From: Antarcticibacterium arcticum
GTDB taxonomy: Bacteria; Bacteroidota; Bacteroidia; Flavobacteriales; Flavobacteriaceae
Reading direction: 5' to 3'
DNA length: 64,000 bases
Assembly: GCF_007993795.1 (NCBI RefSeq)
Contig: NZ_CP042476.1
Coordinates: 1,922,001-1,986,000 of the forward strand
The notes beneath the pieces were generated by a model. It saw only the letters and a list, made by a program, of their open reading frames with translations. It made no database searches and had not been told where the DNA came from. The translations under genes and the position numbers were made by a program. Within the stretch, counting starts at the first letter, position 1, and each line of letters begins with the position of its first letter. Positions 26,096 to 34,689 of this stretch are shown here, in pieces.

Positions 26096-26761
26096 ATGAA
26101 AAAATCAATCCTGAATATTTTTATAATTGCTGCAATTACCATTGCAACCGGATGTAAAAATGATAATCGTGAGGCCCAAACCGGGGAAGCTCTGGATGTT
26201 GCTGCTGCCAATATGGAGGCTGTTGAATTCAAAGTAGATGCCACTTCTTCTGTAATTGAATGGAAGGGTAAAAAACCCACAGGAACTCACACTGGAACTA
26301 TTCAAATCGCTGAAGGAACCTTTTATGCAAACGACAGCATAGTTGAAAGTGGTACATTTTTAATTGATATGGCCTCGATCAATGTTACAGATCTTGAAGG
26401 ATCAGATAAAGAAAATCTTGAAAATCACCTGAAGGGGACCGTAAAAGGAAAAGAAGGAGATTTCTTTAATATCAACGAATTTCCAAATGCGAAATTTGAA
26501 GTAACCGGGGTGAACCAGGTTAACGGGCAAATAATGCTACAGGGTAATTTGACAATGAAAGGGGAAACCAAGAATGTTGAATTCCCGGTAAATATTGACC
26601 TTAACGGCGAAGAACTTGTCCTTACAAGCGAAACTTTTACTATTGACCGCACAAAATGGAATGTGAACTTCAAATCAAAATCTGTTTTTGACAGTCTTGG
26701 AGATAATTTCATTAATGATGAAATTGAACTTACCATTAAAGTAGTAGCGACTAAAGCATAA
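26096..26761 (+). CDS. YceI-family lipoprotein
   Basis: The 221-residue lipoprotein has a signal with lipobox-like ITIATGC (Cys20) and then a YceI domain (about 45-220). Its pattern includes SVIEWKGKKPTGTHTGTI, FLIDMASINVTDL, FPNAKFEVTGV and GNLTMKGETKNVEFPV. YceI proteins are lipocalin-like barrels that bind isoprenoid or amide lipids. The gene is monocistronic, with a strong bidirectional terminator after it. Confidence 0.93.
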   Translation: MKKSILNIFIIAAITIATGCKNDNREAQTGEALDVAAANMEAVEFKVDATSSVIEWKGKKPTGTHTGTIQIAEGTFYANDSIVESGTFLIDMASINVTDLEGSDKENLENHLKGTVKGKEGDFFNINEFPNAKFEVTGVNQVNGQIMLQGNLTMKGETKNVEFPVNIDLNGEELVLTSETFTIDRTKWNVNFKSKSVFDSLGDNFINDEIELTIKVVATKA

Positions 26762-26782
26762 TACTTTTCCATATAAAAGCAA

Positions 26783-26807
26783 ACAGGGCCGCAAATTGCG
26801 GCCCTGT
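26783..26807. terminator. Bidirectional terminator between the YceI and TIGR01777 genes
   Basis: A near-perfect stem (ACAGGGCCGCAA/TTGCGGCCCTGT) is flanked by A-rich sequence on the left and eight T on the right. It serves the convergent genes on both sides. Confidence 0.9.
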
Positions 26808-26811
26808 TTTT

Positions 26812-27714
26812 TTACAACAAACTCTCCAGGGCTTTGGCCAGATTTTTATACCGGAACTTATATCCCGCATTTTGTATCTTTTCTGAACTTACCAGTTGGC
26901 TGGAAAGCAAAACTGTTGCCATTTCTCCCAGGGCCAGCTTCAAAGCCACAGCAGGAACAATGGGCAGCCAAACAGATTTATCAAGCTGAGAGGCAATATG
27001 TTTTATTAACTCTTTATTTGTAACGGGATTTGGCGCTACAGCATTGTAAATGCCCTTTAATTCCATTTCAAGGATATAAGCATAAATACCCGCCAGATCC
27101 TCAATGTGAATCCAGGATTGCCATTGTTTCCCCGTTCCAAATGCAGCTCCTACATTTAAATCAACCGGCTCTTTCATTTTAGGCAAAGCCCCGCCATCCT
27201 CTGCCAGGACCAGGCCGGTTCTTACAATAGCCACCTCCAAATCCAGGGATTCAAATTCCCAGGCGGCAGCTTCCCATCTTTCTACTACCTCTCCTAAAAA
27301 GGAATCATCAACGGCATTTTCGTCTTCGTGGTATAACTTTTCCAGCGAACTGGGATATATGCCTATGGCGCTGGAAGATATAAATCTGGAAACTTCATAG
27401 GGGGAATCCTGCAGGGTTTTATAAAGCAATTGAGCGGTTTTAGTCCTGCTTTCAATGATTTCCTTTTTATATTCTGAGGTCCATTTTTTGGCAATACTGG
27501 CTCCTGCCAGGTGAATAATTGCATCTACTCCTTCAAGGCAGGCTTCATCAATTTCTCCTTCTGAAGGATCCCAGAAGAAACCACGATATTCAGGAGATTT
27601 TTCAATCTTATCCTTACTCGTGGTAAGATAATTTATTTGAATGTTTTTTTGCCGAAGCAACCTGGCAAGATGGGTTCCTACCAATCCTGTTGCACCTGTT
27701 ATTAATACACGCAT
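26812..27714 (-). CDS. TIGR01777-family NAD-dependent epimerase-like protein (SDR39U1)
   Basis: The 300-residue protein starts with the Rossmann motif ITGATGLVGTHLARLL. The family signatures GVDAIIHLAGASIAKKWT, SSSAIGIYP, WEAAAWEFESL and GTGKQWQSWIHIEDLAG are present. TIGR01777 proteins resemble cell-division inhibitor YfcH/SulA-type SDRs, but their reaction is not established. The catalytic Tyr of classical SDRs is in IGIYPSSLEKLYHED and may be altered. Confidence 0.9.
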   Translation of the reverse strand: MRVLITGATGLVGTHLARLLRQKNIQINYLTTSKDKIEKSPEYRGFFWDPSEGEIDEACLEGVDAIIHLAGASIAKKWTSEYKKEIIESRTKTAQLLYKTLQDSPYEVSRFISSSAIGIYPSSLEKLYHEDENAVDDSFLGEVVERWEAAAWEFESLDLEVAIVRTGLVLAEDGGALPKMKEPVDLNVGAAFGTGKQWQSWIHIEDLAGIYAYILEMELKGIYNAVAPNPVTNKELIKHIASQLDKSVWLPIVPAVALKLALGEMATVLLSSQLVSSEKIQNAGYKFRYKNLAKALESLL

Positions 27715-27778
27715 TTTTCTTTACAAGATAGCAAGAGCGGCAGGGTCTGGCTAATTTTTATTACAGGTTTAACAACCT

Positions 27779-28456
27779 TTAAAGGCCAGGTTTGGTGGCC
27801 CTGAGCATTTCTCTTTTCCCAGGGGGACCGGGAAGTCTTTCCACAATAAAACCTGCACTTTGCATTGCTCTTCTCACACTTCCTTTAGCGGCATAAGTTA
27901 CCAGTAAACCTCCGGGTTTCGATGCCCGGAACATTCGCTCAAAAATCTCCTCTGTCCAAAGTTCCGGTTGTACCCTTGCCCCAAAAGCATCAAAATAAAT
28001 AAGGTCATACAAGGAGACATCTGTGATATCTGCAAAGAACTTCTTTTGCTTTAAGAGACTGAAATTAGGGGTTAATCCCTCAGGTATTTCCCATTCCAGG
28101 CTATGAAGAAGTTTAAATACTTCTTCAGCGTCCGGTTCCGCCAGTTGATTAGGGAAATTCAGTTTTTCCACTTCGCCGAAAGCTACAGGATAGGCCTCAA
28201 CCCCGGTATATTTAATGTTTATTTCCCTATCCCTTACCTCGCTCCAGGTGACCAGGGCATTGAGGCCTGTGCCAAATCCAATTTCGAGAATTGAGATCTC
28301 CGGGAATTCCTTCGCCAGACATTTTTTAAGACCCATTTCAATAAACACATGCCGGGCTTCGCGAATTGCCCCATGTTTGGAATGGTATTGCTCATTCCAT
28401 TCGGGCAGGTGAATGGTGGTAGAACCATCACCCGTATTTATAATCTCTCTCTTCAA
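27779..28456 (-). CDS. mnmD: tRNA (mnm5s2U34) methyltransferase MnmD
   Basis: The 225-residue class I SAM methyltransferase has a DUF752/MnmC1 domain. The N-terminal DGSTTIHLPEWNEQYHSKHGA motif, SAM-binding EIGFGTGLNAL and the substrate region IYFDAFGARVQPELWTEE followed by LVTYAAKGSVRRAM are all visible. It makes the last methylation of 5-methylaminomethyl-2-thiouridine at the tRNA wobble position. E. coli fuses this to an FAD oxidase (MnmC); here only the methyltransferase is present. One base separates it from the DUF4920 gene upstream. Confidence 0.92.
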   Translation of the reverse strand: MKREIINTGDGSTTIHLPEWNEQYHSKHGAIREARHVFIEMGLKKCLAKEFPEISILEIGFGTGLNALVTWSEVRDREINIKYTGVEAYPVAFGEVEKLNFPNQLAEPDAEEVFKLLHSLEWEIPEGLTPNFSLLKQKKFFADITDVSLYDLIYFDAFGARVQPELWTEEIFERMFRASKPGGLLVTYAAKGSVRRAMQSAGFIVERLPGPPGKREMLRATKPGL

Positions 28457-28457
28457 A

Positions 28458-28967
28458 TTAATCTTTTATAAGCACCCCGTCTGCCAGGAAAGTAAGCGTG
28501 CGTTTTGGCCGGGTGATCGCGGCTATTTTCCCCGGGGAATCGCCTTTATCTTCAGCGTAATGTTGTTGTTCTTCTACAGAAACTTCAGCTACAAATGCCT
28601 TCCCGTTTACCACCACTTCTTTTTCTTCAATATCCATAGGAACAAAAAATCCGTAATCCTTGAATTTTACCATTACATCTTCTTCCTGCGGAAGGTCCAG
28701 CGTCATCCAGCAGCCTTTGCCTTTGCAAACAGAATTAACCTTAGTTTTAAAACTCACCTCTATGGTATCTCCTTCCTTAAGATTCTTAAATCTTTCCTCC
28801 ATTTCCCCGGCCGAAAGACTGTTTTCAGAAGAAATTTGTTCCCCGTAAGAACTATAAGCAAGATCTGCAGTTTCGACCATTACCTCAGGATCTTTTGTAT
28901 TATCAGTATTTTTACAGGATACTAGAGATAAAACAGCAAAAGCAGGCAAAATCCATAAATTTTTCAT
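28458..28967 (-). CDS. DUF4920-type lipoprotein
   Basis: This 169-residue lipoprotein has its lipobox at AVLSLVSC (Cys18). The DUF4920 core contains YGEQISSENSLSAGEMEERF and the cysteine pair in VNSVCKGKGCWMTLDLP, plus MVKFKDYGFFVP. The CKGKGCWM motif suggests metal or redox binding, but function is unknown. It is first in a two-gene unit with mnmD. Confidence 0.85.
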   Translation of the reverse strand: MKNLWILPAFAVLSLVSCKNTDNTKDPEVMVETADLAYSSYGEQISSENSLSAGEMEERFKNLKEGDTIEVSFKTKVNSVCKGKGCWMTLDLPQEEDVMVKFKDYGFFVPMDIEEKEVVVNGKAFVAEVSVEEQQHYAEDKGDSPGKIAAITRPKRTLTFLADGVLIKD

Positions 28968-29048
28968 AATTTTTTAAAATTAAGGGTTGATTTCCAACAA
29001 CCTTACAAATTTAGTAAAAGTTCCATTTTTTTTCTATGTATAATTAGG

Positions 29049-29056
29049 TAAATTTG
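29049..29056 (+). promoter_or_regulatory. -7 box of ilvE
   Basis: TAAATTTG matches TAnnTTTG and ends 18 bases before ATG 29075. The TTG at 29054 overlaps it and therefore cannot be the start. Confidence 0.5.
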
Positions 29057-29074
29057 CAATCTAAAGCAATCACC

Positions 29075-30145
29075 ATGAAACACGCTTCCACCGACATCGA
29101 TATCGTAAAGTCAACCACCTCAAAATTAGATTCTGTTGATTTTGAAAATTTAAAATTTGGCCATGTATTTACAGACCATATGATGGAATGCGATTACGAA
29201 GATGGTGCTTGGAAAACCCCTGTGATAAAACCATATGGGAAAATAGAACTTGAACCTTCAGCAAAGGTATTTCATTACGGGCAAGCGGTTTTTGAAGGGA
29301 TGAAGGCCTTTAGAGATGATAATGACAAAATATGGTTGTTTCGCCCGGATGAGAATTTTAAAAGGATCAACTTATCATCTAAAAGACTTGCAATCCCCGA
29401 GTTCCCGGAGGAATATTTTTTCCAGGGGCTTGAGGAACTTTTAAAAATAGATAAAGAATGGATCAAAAAAGGGTTTGGAAATTCTCTTTATATACGTCCT
29501 TTTGTGATCGCAACAGAACCGGGGGTACTTGCTTCTCCTGGCGCTAGCTATAAATTTATGATCATTTGTTCTCCGGCTAAATCTTACTATACAGGAGAAG
29601 TAAGGGTACAGATCTCTGAAAAATACAGCCGCGCTGCAGATGGTGGTGTAGGTGCTGCAAAAGCAGCGGGAAATTACGGGGCACAGTTCTATCCTACCAA
29701 CCTTGCTAAAGAGGCAGGTTTCCAGCAAATTATATGGACAGATGCCAATTCTCATGAATTTCTGGAAGAGGCAGGAACAATGAACGTATTTTTCAGGGTC
29801 AATGATACACTTTTAACTGCGCCGGTAAATGACAGGATCCTGGACGGGGTTACGCGTAAAAGTATTCTTAGCCTGGCCGAAGCCAATTCAATTAAGGCTG
29901 AAGTGAGAAGAGTTAGTGTTAAGGAGATTATTGAAGCTGCAAAAAATGGTTCCTTAAAGGAGATCTTTGGGGCAGGAACTGCAGCTGTAATCAATCCTAT
30001 TCAGGGATTTGGTTATAAGGGTGAGCGTTATGAATTGCCTAAGATCACAGATTCTTATGCGAGCTTCTTTAAAGATAAACTTATGAAAATCCAATACAAC
30101 CTTGCCGAGGATGAATTTGGATGGAGATACGAGGTAAAAGAATAG
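29075..30145 (+). CDS. ilvE: Branched-chain amino acid aminotransferase
   Basis: IlvE (356 residues) is a PLP class IV enzyme that interconverts Leu, Ile and Val with their keto acids. The conserved FHYGQAVFEGMKAFR, the PLP-lysine region VGAAKAAGNYGAQF and EEAGTMNVFF are all there. The start at 29075 follows the -7 box; the TTG-initiated extension from 29054 is rejected. It ends before a clear terminator, so it is a single-gene unit. Confidence 0.96.
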   Translation: MKHASTDIDIVKSTTSKLDSVDFENLKFGHVFTDHMMECDYEDGAWKTPVIKPYGKIELEPSAKVFHYGQAVFEGMKAFRDDNDKIWLFRPDENFKRINLSSKRLAIPEFPEEYFFQGLEELLKIDKEWIKKGFGNSLYIRPFVIATEPGVLASPGASYKFMIICSPAKSYYTGEVRVQISEKYSRAADGGVGAAKAAGNYGAQFYPTNLAKEAGFQQIIWTDANSHEFLEEAGTMNVFFRVNDTLLTAPVNDRILDGVTRKSILSLAEANSIKAEVRRVSVKEIIEAAKNGSLKEIFGAGTAAVINPIQGFGYKGERYELPKITDSYASFFKDKLMKIQYNLAEDEFGWRYEVKE

Positions 30146-30169
30146 TTTTTCTTTTATATCCAATGAGAT

Positions 30170-30191
30170 AAGGCTGCCTTTTGGCAGCCTT
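30170..30191 (+). terminator. Rho-independent terminator after ilvE
   Basis: A nine-pair stem, AAGGCTGCC/GGCAGCCTT with a TTTT loop, is followed by TATTTTTTT. Confidence 0.9.
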
Positions 30192-30215
30192 TATTTTTTT
30201 ATGCTCTTATGACAA

Positions 30216-30602
30216 TTATCTTTCCAGAATGGCTTTAATATTTGGCCTGAAATATCCCGGCCCCTTCAATACCTTGCCATCTTCCCGAAAAACCGGTTTC
30301 CCGTCTTCGCCCAATTTACTCATATTGCTGCGTTGTATTTCGTCAAACACTTCTTCTATTTTATATTGCATCCCGTGTTCAATGATGGTGCCGCATAAAA
30401 TATATAGCATATCGCCAAGGGCATCAGCCACCTCGGCCAGATCATTACCATTGGCGGCCTCAAGATATTCCTCATTTTCCTCTTTCATTAAATTATACCT
30501 CAGCAAATTCTTAGCCGGCCCTAAATCGGCATGCGGGGCCTCTTTGATGCCAAGGCCAAAGGCACTGTGAAATTTATGTACCGCTGCAATTCTTTTTTTC
30601 AT
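30216..30602 (-). CDS. MazG-like/all-alpha NTP pyrophosphohydrolase
   Basis: The 128-residue helical protein has the metal-binding motifs of the MazG/HisE/dUTPase superfamily: KEENEEYLEA (ExxE) followed by LAEVADALGDMLYILCG (ExxD). The tail (RSNMSKLGEDGKPVFREDGKVLKGPGY) is typical of the short "nucleoside triphosphate pyrophosphohydrolase family" members related to phosphoribosyl-ATP pyrophosphatase. It may clear non-canonical nucleotides. The gene is monocistronic and convergent with ilvE. Confidence 0.88.
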   Translation of the reverse strand: MKKRIAAVHKFHSAFGLGIKEAPHADLGPAKNLLRYNLMKEENEEYLEAANGNDLAEVADALGDMLYILCGTIIEHGMQYKIEEVFDEIQRSNMSKLGEDGKPVFREDGKVLKGPGYFRPNIKAILER

Positions 30603-30692
30603 TATTTTCTTTTTAAAAGGTTTTTATCCTTACCATAATCTTACTGCCTTAATCTCGTATCTAAACTTTAACTTTGCCTAAAAATAATTAAA

Positions 30693-30881
30693 ATGTTTAG
30701 TACCGGACAATTAATTTTTGCTGCCATATTCTTTTTCGCTTTTGTGGTGGTGATCGCCTACAGTTACAGGAAAGATATTGCCCTGCATAAAAAATACTAC
30801 AAAGGCAGCATATTTGTATTGCTGGGTTTTATTGTATTTATCTTTTTGCTGTTTGTAATAAAAGAATTTTTAAAGCGCTAA
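30693..30881 (+). CDS. Small two-helix membrane protein, function unknown
   Basis: A 62-residue protein with two membrane helices (about 6-24 and 40-58) joined by a basic loop (YRKDIALHKKYYKG). No known domain recognised. The clear start, balanced charges and following terminator argue for a real gene. Confidence 0.75.
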   Translation: MFSTGQLIFAAIFFFAFVVVIAYSYRKDIALHKKYYKGSIFVLLGFIVFIFLLFVIKEFLKR

Positions 30882-30908
30882 GTAAGAATAATATATTTTT
30901 AAATAAAA

Positions 30909-30933
30909 AATCCCCGGCCAATGGCCGGGGATT
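30909..30933. terminator. Bidirectional terminator
   Basis: An 11-bp perfect stem (AATCCCCGGCC/GGCCGGGGATT) has an AAT loop, with A-rich and T-rich flanks. It serves the small membrane protein gene (+) and the M49 peptidase gene (-). Confidence 0.88.
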
Positions 30934-30957
30934 TTAAATATCTGCTCAAAAACTAGC

Positions 30958-33000
30958 TTATCCTTTTACAGGTAAAAAATTGAAATCCTTTGCATACTGC
31001 AACATTTGAGATGCAAAATCTTTAGGTTGCTCTATACGTATGGCTTTAATCTCTCCATCGTCCCCAGTCTCGGGTACTAATACCGGGTTAACAAAACCGC
31101 TGTAAGGAGGAGATTTAAATTTTGAATTTCGGTCCAGCACTTCTTTATGCACAGCCTGGTCTACTTTAACACCGTAATTCTCCACAAGATTTTTGGCAGC
31201 CTCAAAGTCTCCTTCAGATTTTATTCTTTGGGTTTCCATTAATAATTCACCAAAAAGCTCGCGTAATCTTGGATAATTCTTGATATCATAATAGGTTTTT
31301 CCATCTCTGGAAACCTTTTCTATTACACCTTCTTCTTTCCCTTTTTCAAACACCCAGGCACTTACCCACTGGCGGTTACGCATATGGCTTTCCTCTACAT
31401 TATCTCCCAGGTTCAATCTTACTAACTGTGTTATTAAACCATTTCTAATATAACCATCATAGGTTGCCTTCCCCATTTTCTCCCAGTCATCTGTAAGACC
31501 CAGTTCCTGGATCTTAGGATCCATCAGGTAATAAAGAGCAACAAGATCTGCTCTTCCCTCTTCCATGGTAGATGCATAGCTTTTAAGAGTTTCCTTGGTT
31601 TCACCTACTCCCGGATTTATCCTTCCGGAGGCATGCCCTACAACTTCGTGAAGTGCGGTATGTAGTTTACTACCATCCTGCCCGTATTGCTTTTGAAGTT
31701 CAATTTCTTCCTCATCATGAGCAAATTCCTCAAGCACATTAGTGCTTCCTGCATTATTGTAGGCTTCAATAATATTTCCAAGAGATACAGATTTACTACC
31801 GTGGGCCGCCCTTATCCAGTTGGCATTTGGCAGGTTTACTCCTATTGGGGTACTTGGAGAAGCATCTCCTGCCTCCCCTGCCACGATCACCGTCTTATAG
31901 GTAACTCCTTTTACCGAGTCCTTTTTATGCTCCTTCATTAAAGGTGCATTGTCCTCAAACCATTGAACGTTCTGCTCCAGAACACTCATTTTCTTAGACA
32001 TTTCAAAATCCTTTATTTGTACAATATTTTCATAGGATCCCCTGTAACCAATAGGGTCATTATAGACTTCAATAAAACTGTTTATATAGTCTATGTTTCC
32101 CTCTGTAGCTTCAACCCAGGCAACATTGTAATCATCCCAGGTCTTAAGGTCTCCACTCTTGTAATAATCTATCAACAAACCAAGGGCCTTGCCTTGTTTT
32201 TCATTCTCGGCAACTCCTTTGGCAAGTTCCAGCCATTTAACGATCTCATCAATGGCAGCACCATACATTCCCCCGCTTTTCCACACTTTTTCAACCAATT
32301 TTCCATTTTCTTTTACCAGTTGAGAATTAAGGCCATAGGAAAGCGGCTTTAAAGGATCCGGAGATTTTTTATTCTTATAAAAAGCTTCAGCTTCAGCTTC
32401 GGTAACATCTGGCCCATAGAAATTCACCGCACTGCTTAACAATAGATCCTGTGTGCCGTCAAGATTAACTTTTTTGGAATCCTTATCATTAAAGATCACG
32501 TCATAAGCTTCACCCGTAAGGTTGGTTTCTGTCTCTGCAAGAAGACTGTCAAAAAACTCTTTGCTGAATTCCGGTTTGATCTTATCATTTGAATAATGAT
32601 GGTGAATCCCATTGGAAAACCATACTCGCTTTAGGTAGGTTTCAAAAGCCTTCCAGTCTTCAGAATTCTTGTCCCCCGCATAATTGTTATATATATTCTC
32701 AAGGGCAGCTCTAATTTTAAGATTATGCCGGTAGTTCTGGTCCCACATGATATCACGCCCGGCCAAACCTGCCTGAACAAGGTAATAGACCAGTTTTTGT
32801 TCCTTGAGGCTAAGGTTCTCCCAGCCCGGGATTTGGTATCGCAGAATTTTAATATCTGCAAACTCCTCCACCTTGTATTCAAAAATGCTGTCATTAGTAG
32901 TTTGGGTTTCAGCCAAATCACGGTTATCATCATTTCCATCTTTACAGGAAAACATAATAAGCGACGCCAGGATAAGCGTCAAAAAATAATTAATTTTCAT
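30958..33000 (-). CDS. M49 dipeptidyl-peptidase III-like lipoprotein
   Basis: The 680-residue exported protein has a lipoprotein signal (SLIMFSC, Cys19). The M49 metal site is intact: HEVVGH (HExxGH) in TALHEVVGHASGR and EEGRAD a short distance further on. DPP III enzymes remove dipeptides from the N-terminus of short peptides. Surface attachment fits peptide use by a heterotrophic flavobacterium. Databases sometimes label such proteins dihydrofolate reductase, which the motifs do not support. Confidence 0.92.
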   Translation of the reverse strand: MKINYFLTLILASLIMFSCKDGNDDNRDLAETQTTNDSIFEYKVEEFADIKILRYQIPGWENLSLKEQKLVYYLVQAGLAGRDIMWDQNYRHNLKIRAALENIYNNYAGDKNSEDWKAFETYLKRVWFSNGIHHHYSNDKIKPEFSKEFFDSLLAETETNLTGEAYDVIFNDKDSKKVNLDGTQDLLLSSAVNFYGPDVTEAEAEAFYKNKKSPDPLKPLSYGLNSQLVKENGKLVEKVWKSGGMYGAAIDEIVKWLELAKGVAENEKQGKALGLLIDYYKSGDLKTWDDYNVAWVEATEGNIDYINSFIEVYNDPIGYRGSYENIVQIKDFEMSKKMSVLEQNVQWFEDNAPLMKEHKKDSVKGVTYKTVIVAGEAGDASPSTPIGVNLPNANWIRAAHGSKSVSLGNIIEAYNNAGSTNVLEEFAHDEEEIELQKQYGQDGSKLHTALHEVVGHASGRINPGVGETKETLKSYASTMEEGRADLVALYYLMDPKIQELGLTDDWEKMGKATYDGYIRNGLITQLVRLNLGDNVEESHMRNRQWVSAWVFEKGKEEGVIEKVSRDGKTYYDIKNYPRLRELFGELLMETQRIKSEGDFEAAKNLVENYGVKVDQAVHKEVLDRNSKFKSPPYSGFVNPVLVPETGDDGEIKAIRIEQPKDFASQMLQYAKDFNFLPVKG

Positions 33001-33179
33001 AATGAAATATTTATTGTTTTTAAATGGATTTATGCAATTCGCATATCTTATTGGTTGTTCTTGCCAAATTCAATGAATGCTTATTTCATACTTAAGGATT
33101 TAATTTCCTGCAAATGTACTAATTCACGACTTGTAATTTAACTATATTAGCCTGTCAAACGGAAAAATCCCGCCAATAG

Positions 33180-34238
33180 ATGAAAATCCTGAAATACTTA
33201 TTCTTTCTTTTATTAATATTCATAATTGCCGGCGCAATTTATATTGCCACTAAAGACGGAGATTATCATATTGAGGAAACCTCTATTATCAATGCTCCTG
33301 TGCCGGTAGTATTTAATGAGGTGAATAATTTGACCAACTGGGAAGCATGGGGCCCCTGGAGCCAGGAGACAGATGATATTGTTCTCAAACACCAACAAAC
33401 CATCCGGGGAGAAGGTGGAGGATTTTCCTGGAAAAGCGATAATCTTGGAGATGGTTCTCTCTCTATAATTAAGGTAAACCAGAATGAAGCTATTGAACAG
33501 GAGGTTAATTTGAACATGTCCATGGCCGAAACCAATAGCAATATGTACTGGTATTTTGAAGAGGTGGAAGAAGGTACGAAAGTTACCGTAGGATTTGAAG
33601 GCAAACAAAGTTTCAGGGAGAAACTGGCATTTTCGCTTACCGAAAAATCCATTCCCGAAACAATGAGGCCAAGGTTACAACGCAGCCTTGAAAGACTTAA
33701 CAAGGCCCTCCAAAACAAAATGAGCGTTTATTCTATCAATGTAGACGGGCTTACAACGCACGGCGGGGGTTTTTATATGTATAATACTACCGCTACCAAA
33801 ATTAGCCAGGTACCCACCCGGATGCAAAAAATGCTGACGGAATTACGCAATTATATGGATACCAATAATATTACCCGTCAAGGTTATCCTTTTGTGCTTT
33901 ACAACAACTGGGATGAGCAAAATAATTCGGCTATCTATTCTACCGGGATCTTTACACCCAGCCTCGTTATAACACCTGCTGAAAGTGATATTTTAAACGG
34001 AATGATGCCCGTACAACAGGTGGTGAAAACCACTTTAAAAGGAGATGTGCAAAACCTACAGGAAGCCTGGGAGGTAGCATATCAATATTTAGCCGATAAT
34101 AATCTTACTGCCGATGAGGAAAGTCAGCCATTTGAGGTATATAAAACCGATTTTGAAACTACCCCAAATCCGGCCAATTGGGTAACCGAAATATTCATTC
34201 CTATTAAAACGGAGGTTTCTAATCCTGTAATAGAATAG
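33180..34238 (+). CDS. Membrane-anchored SRPBCC plus GyrI-like domain protein
   Basis: The 352-residue protein has one N-terminal membrane helix (about 5-24) and a polyketide-cyclase/SRPBCC domain (30-175; SIINAPVPVVFNEVNNLTNW). A C-terminal GyrI-like/AraC effector-binding domain (about 180-345) follows. Both domains bind small hydrophobic ligands in other proteins; the ligand here is unknown. crcB starts one base after the stop, so the two share a transcript. Confidence 0.82.
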   Translation: MKILKYLFFLLLIFIIAGAIYIATKDGDYHIEETSIINAPVPVVFNEVNNLTNWEAWGPWSQETDDIVLKHQQTIRGEGGGFSWKSDNLGDGSLSIIKVNQNEAIEQEVNLNMSMAETNSNMYWYFEEVEEGTKVTVGFEGKQSFREKLAFSLTEKSIPETMRPRLQRSLERLNKALQNKMSVYSINVDGLTTHGGGFYMYNTTATKISQVPTRMQKMLTELRNYMDTNNITRQGYPFVLYNNWDEQNNSAIYSTGIFTPSLVITPAESDILNGMMPVQQVVKTTLKGDVQNLQEAWEVAYQYLADNNLTADEESQPFEVYKTDFETTPNPANWVTEIFIPIKTEVSNPVIE

Positions 34239-34239
34239 C

Positions 34240-34611
34240 ATGAAAACATTTTTCCTGGTCTTCCTGGGAGGCGGTTTGGGAAGTATGGCGAGGTATCTGG
34301 CTTACAGAGCTATGTCTCAAACCTCTTATCCAATTTTTATAAGCACCATGGCTGTGAATATTGCAGGCAGCCTTTTACTTGGAGTAATAATGGGCTATGC
34401 CCTTAAACAGGGAAATTTTAGCCAGAACATATTGCTTTTTCTTACCACAGGTTTTTGTGGAGGTTTCACCACCTTCTCTACTTTCGCCTTTGAAAACATG
34501 TCACTGCTGCGGGCAGGAGATTATTTAACATTCTCCCTCTATTCTATAGGAAGTCTTGTTGCGGGCATTCTGGCAGTACTTGGCGGATTGTTTTTAGCAC
34601 GGCTTTTTTAA
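34240..34611 (+). CDS. crcB: Fluoride channel CrcB/Fluc
   Basis: This 123-residue, four-helix protein carries the family signature GFCGGFTTFSTFAFE and the N-terminal GGGLGSMARYL. Fluc dimers export fluoride. It is encoded with the SRPBCC protein rather than under its own fluoride riboswitch; I see no riboswitch-like sequence ahead of either gene. Confidence 0.95.
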   Translation: MKTFFLVFLGGGLGSMARYLAYRAMSQTSYPIFISTMAVNIAGSLLLGVIMGYALKQGNFSQNILLFLTTGFCGGFTTFSTFAFENMSLLRAGDYLTFSLYSIGSLVAGILAVLGGLFLARLF

Positions 34612-34666
34612 ATGCATTTATAATTTATTAAAATTATTTCTCTCCTTAACCAATTGGTTTTTAAAC

Positions 34667-34674
34667 TAATTTTG
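34667..34674 (+). promoter_or_regulatory. -7 box of the MFS gene
   Basis: TAATTTTG matches TAnnTTTG, 15 bases before the start codon. No matching -33 box was found. Confidence 0.4.
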
Positions 34675-34689
34675 GGCTTATTTTAAAAA

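Noticed and set aside
28413..28925. 170-residue plus-strand frame opposite mnmD and the DUF4920 gene
   Set aside because: Both minus-strand genes have clear family motifs; the plus product is Phe/His-rich without a known fold.
34240..34611. Fluoride riboswitch for crcB
   Set aside because: crcB follows the upstream gene by one base, leaving no room, and the upstream leader shows no riboswitch-like fold.
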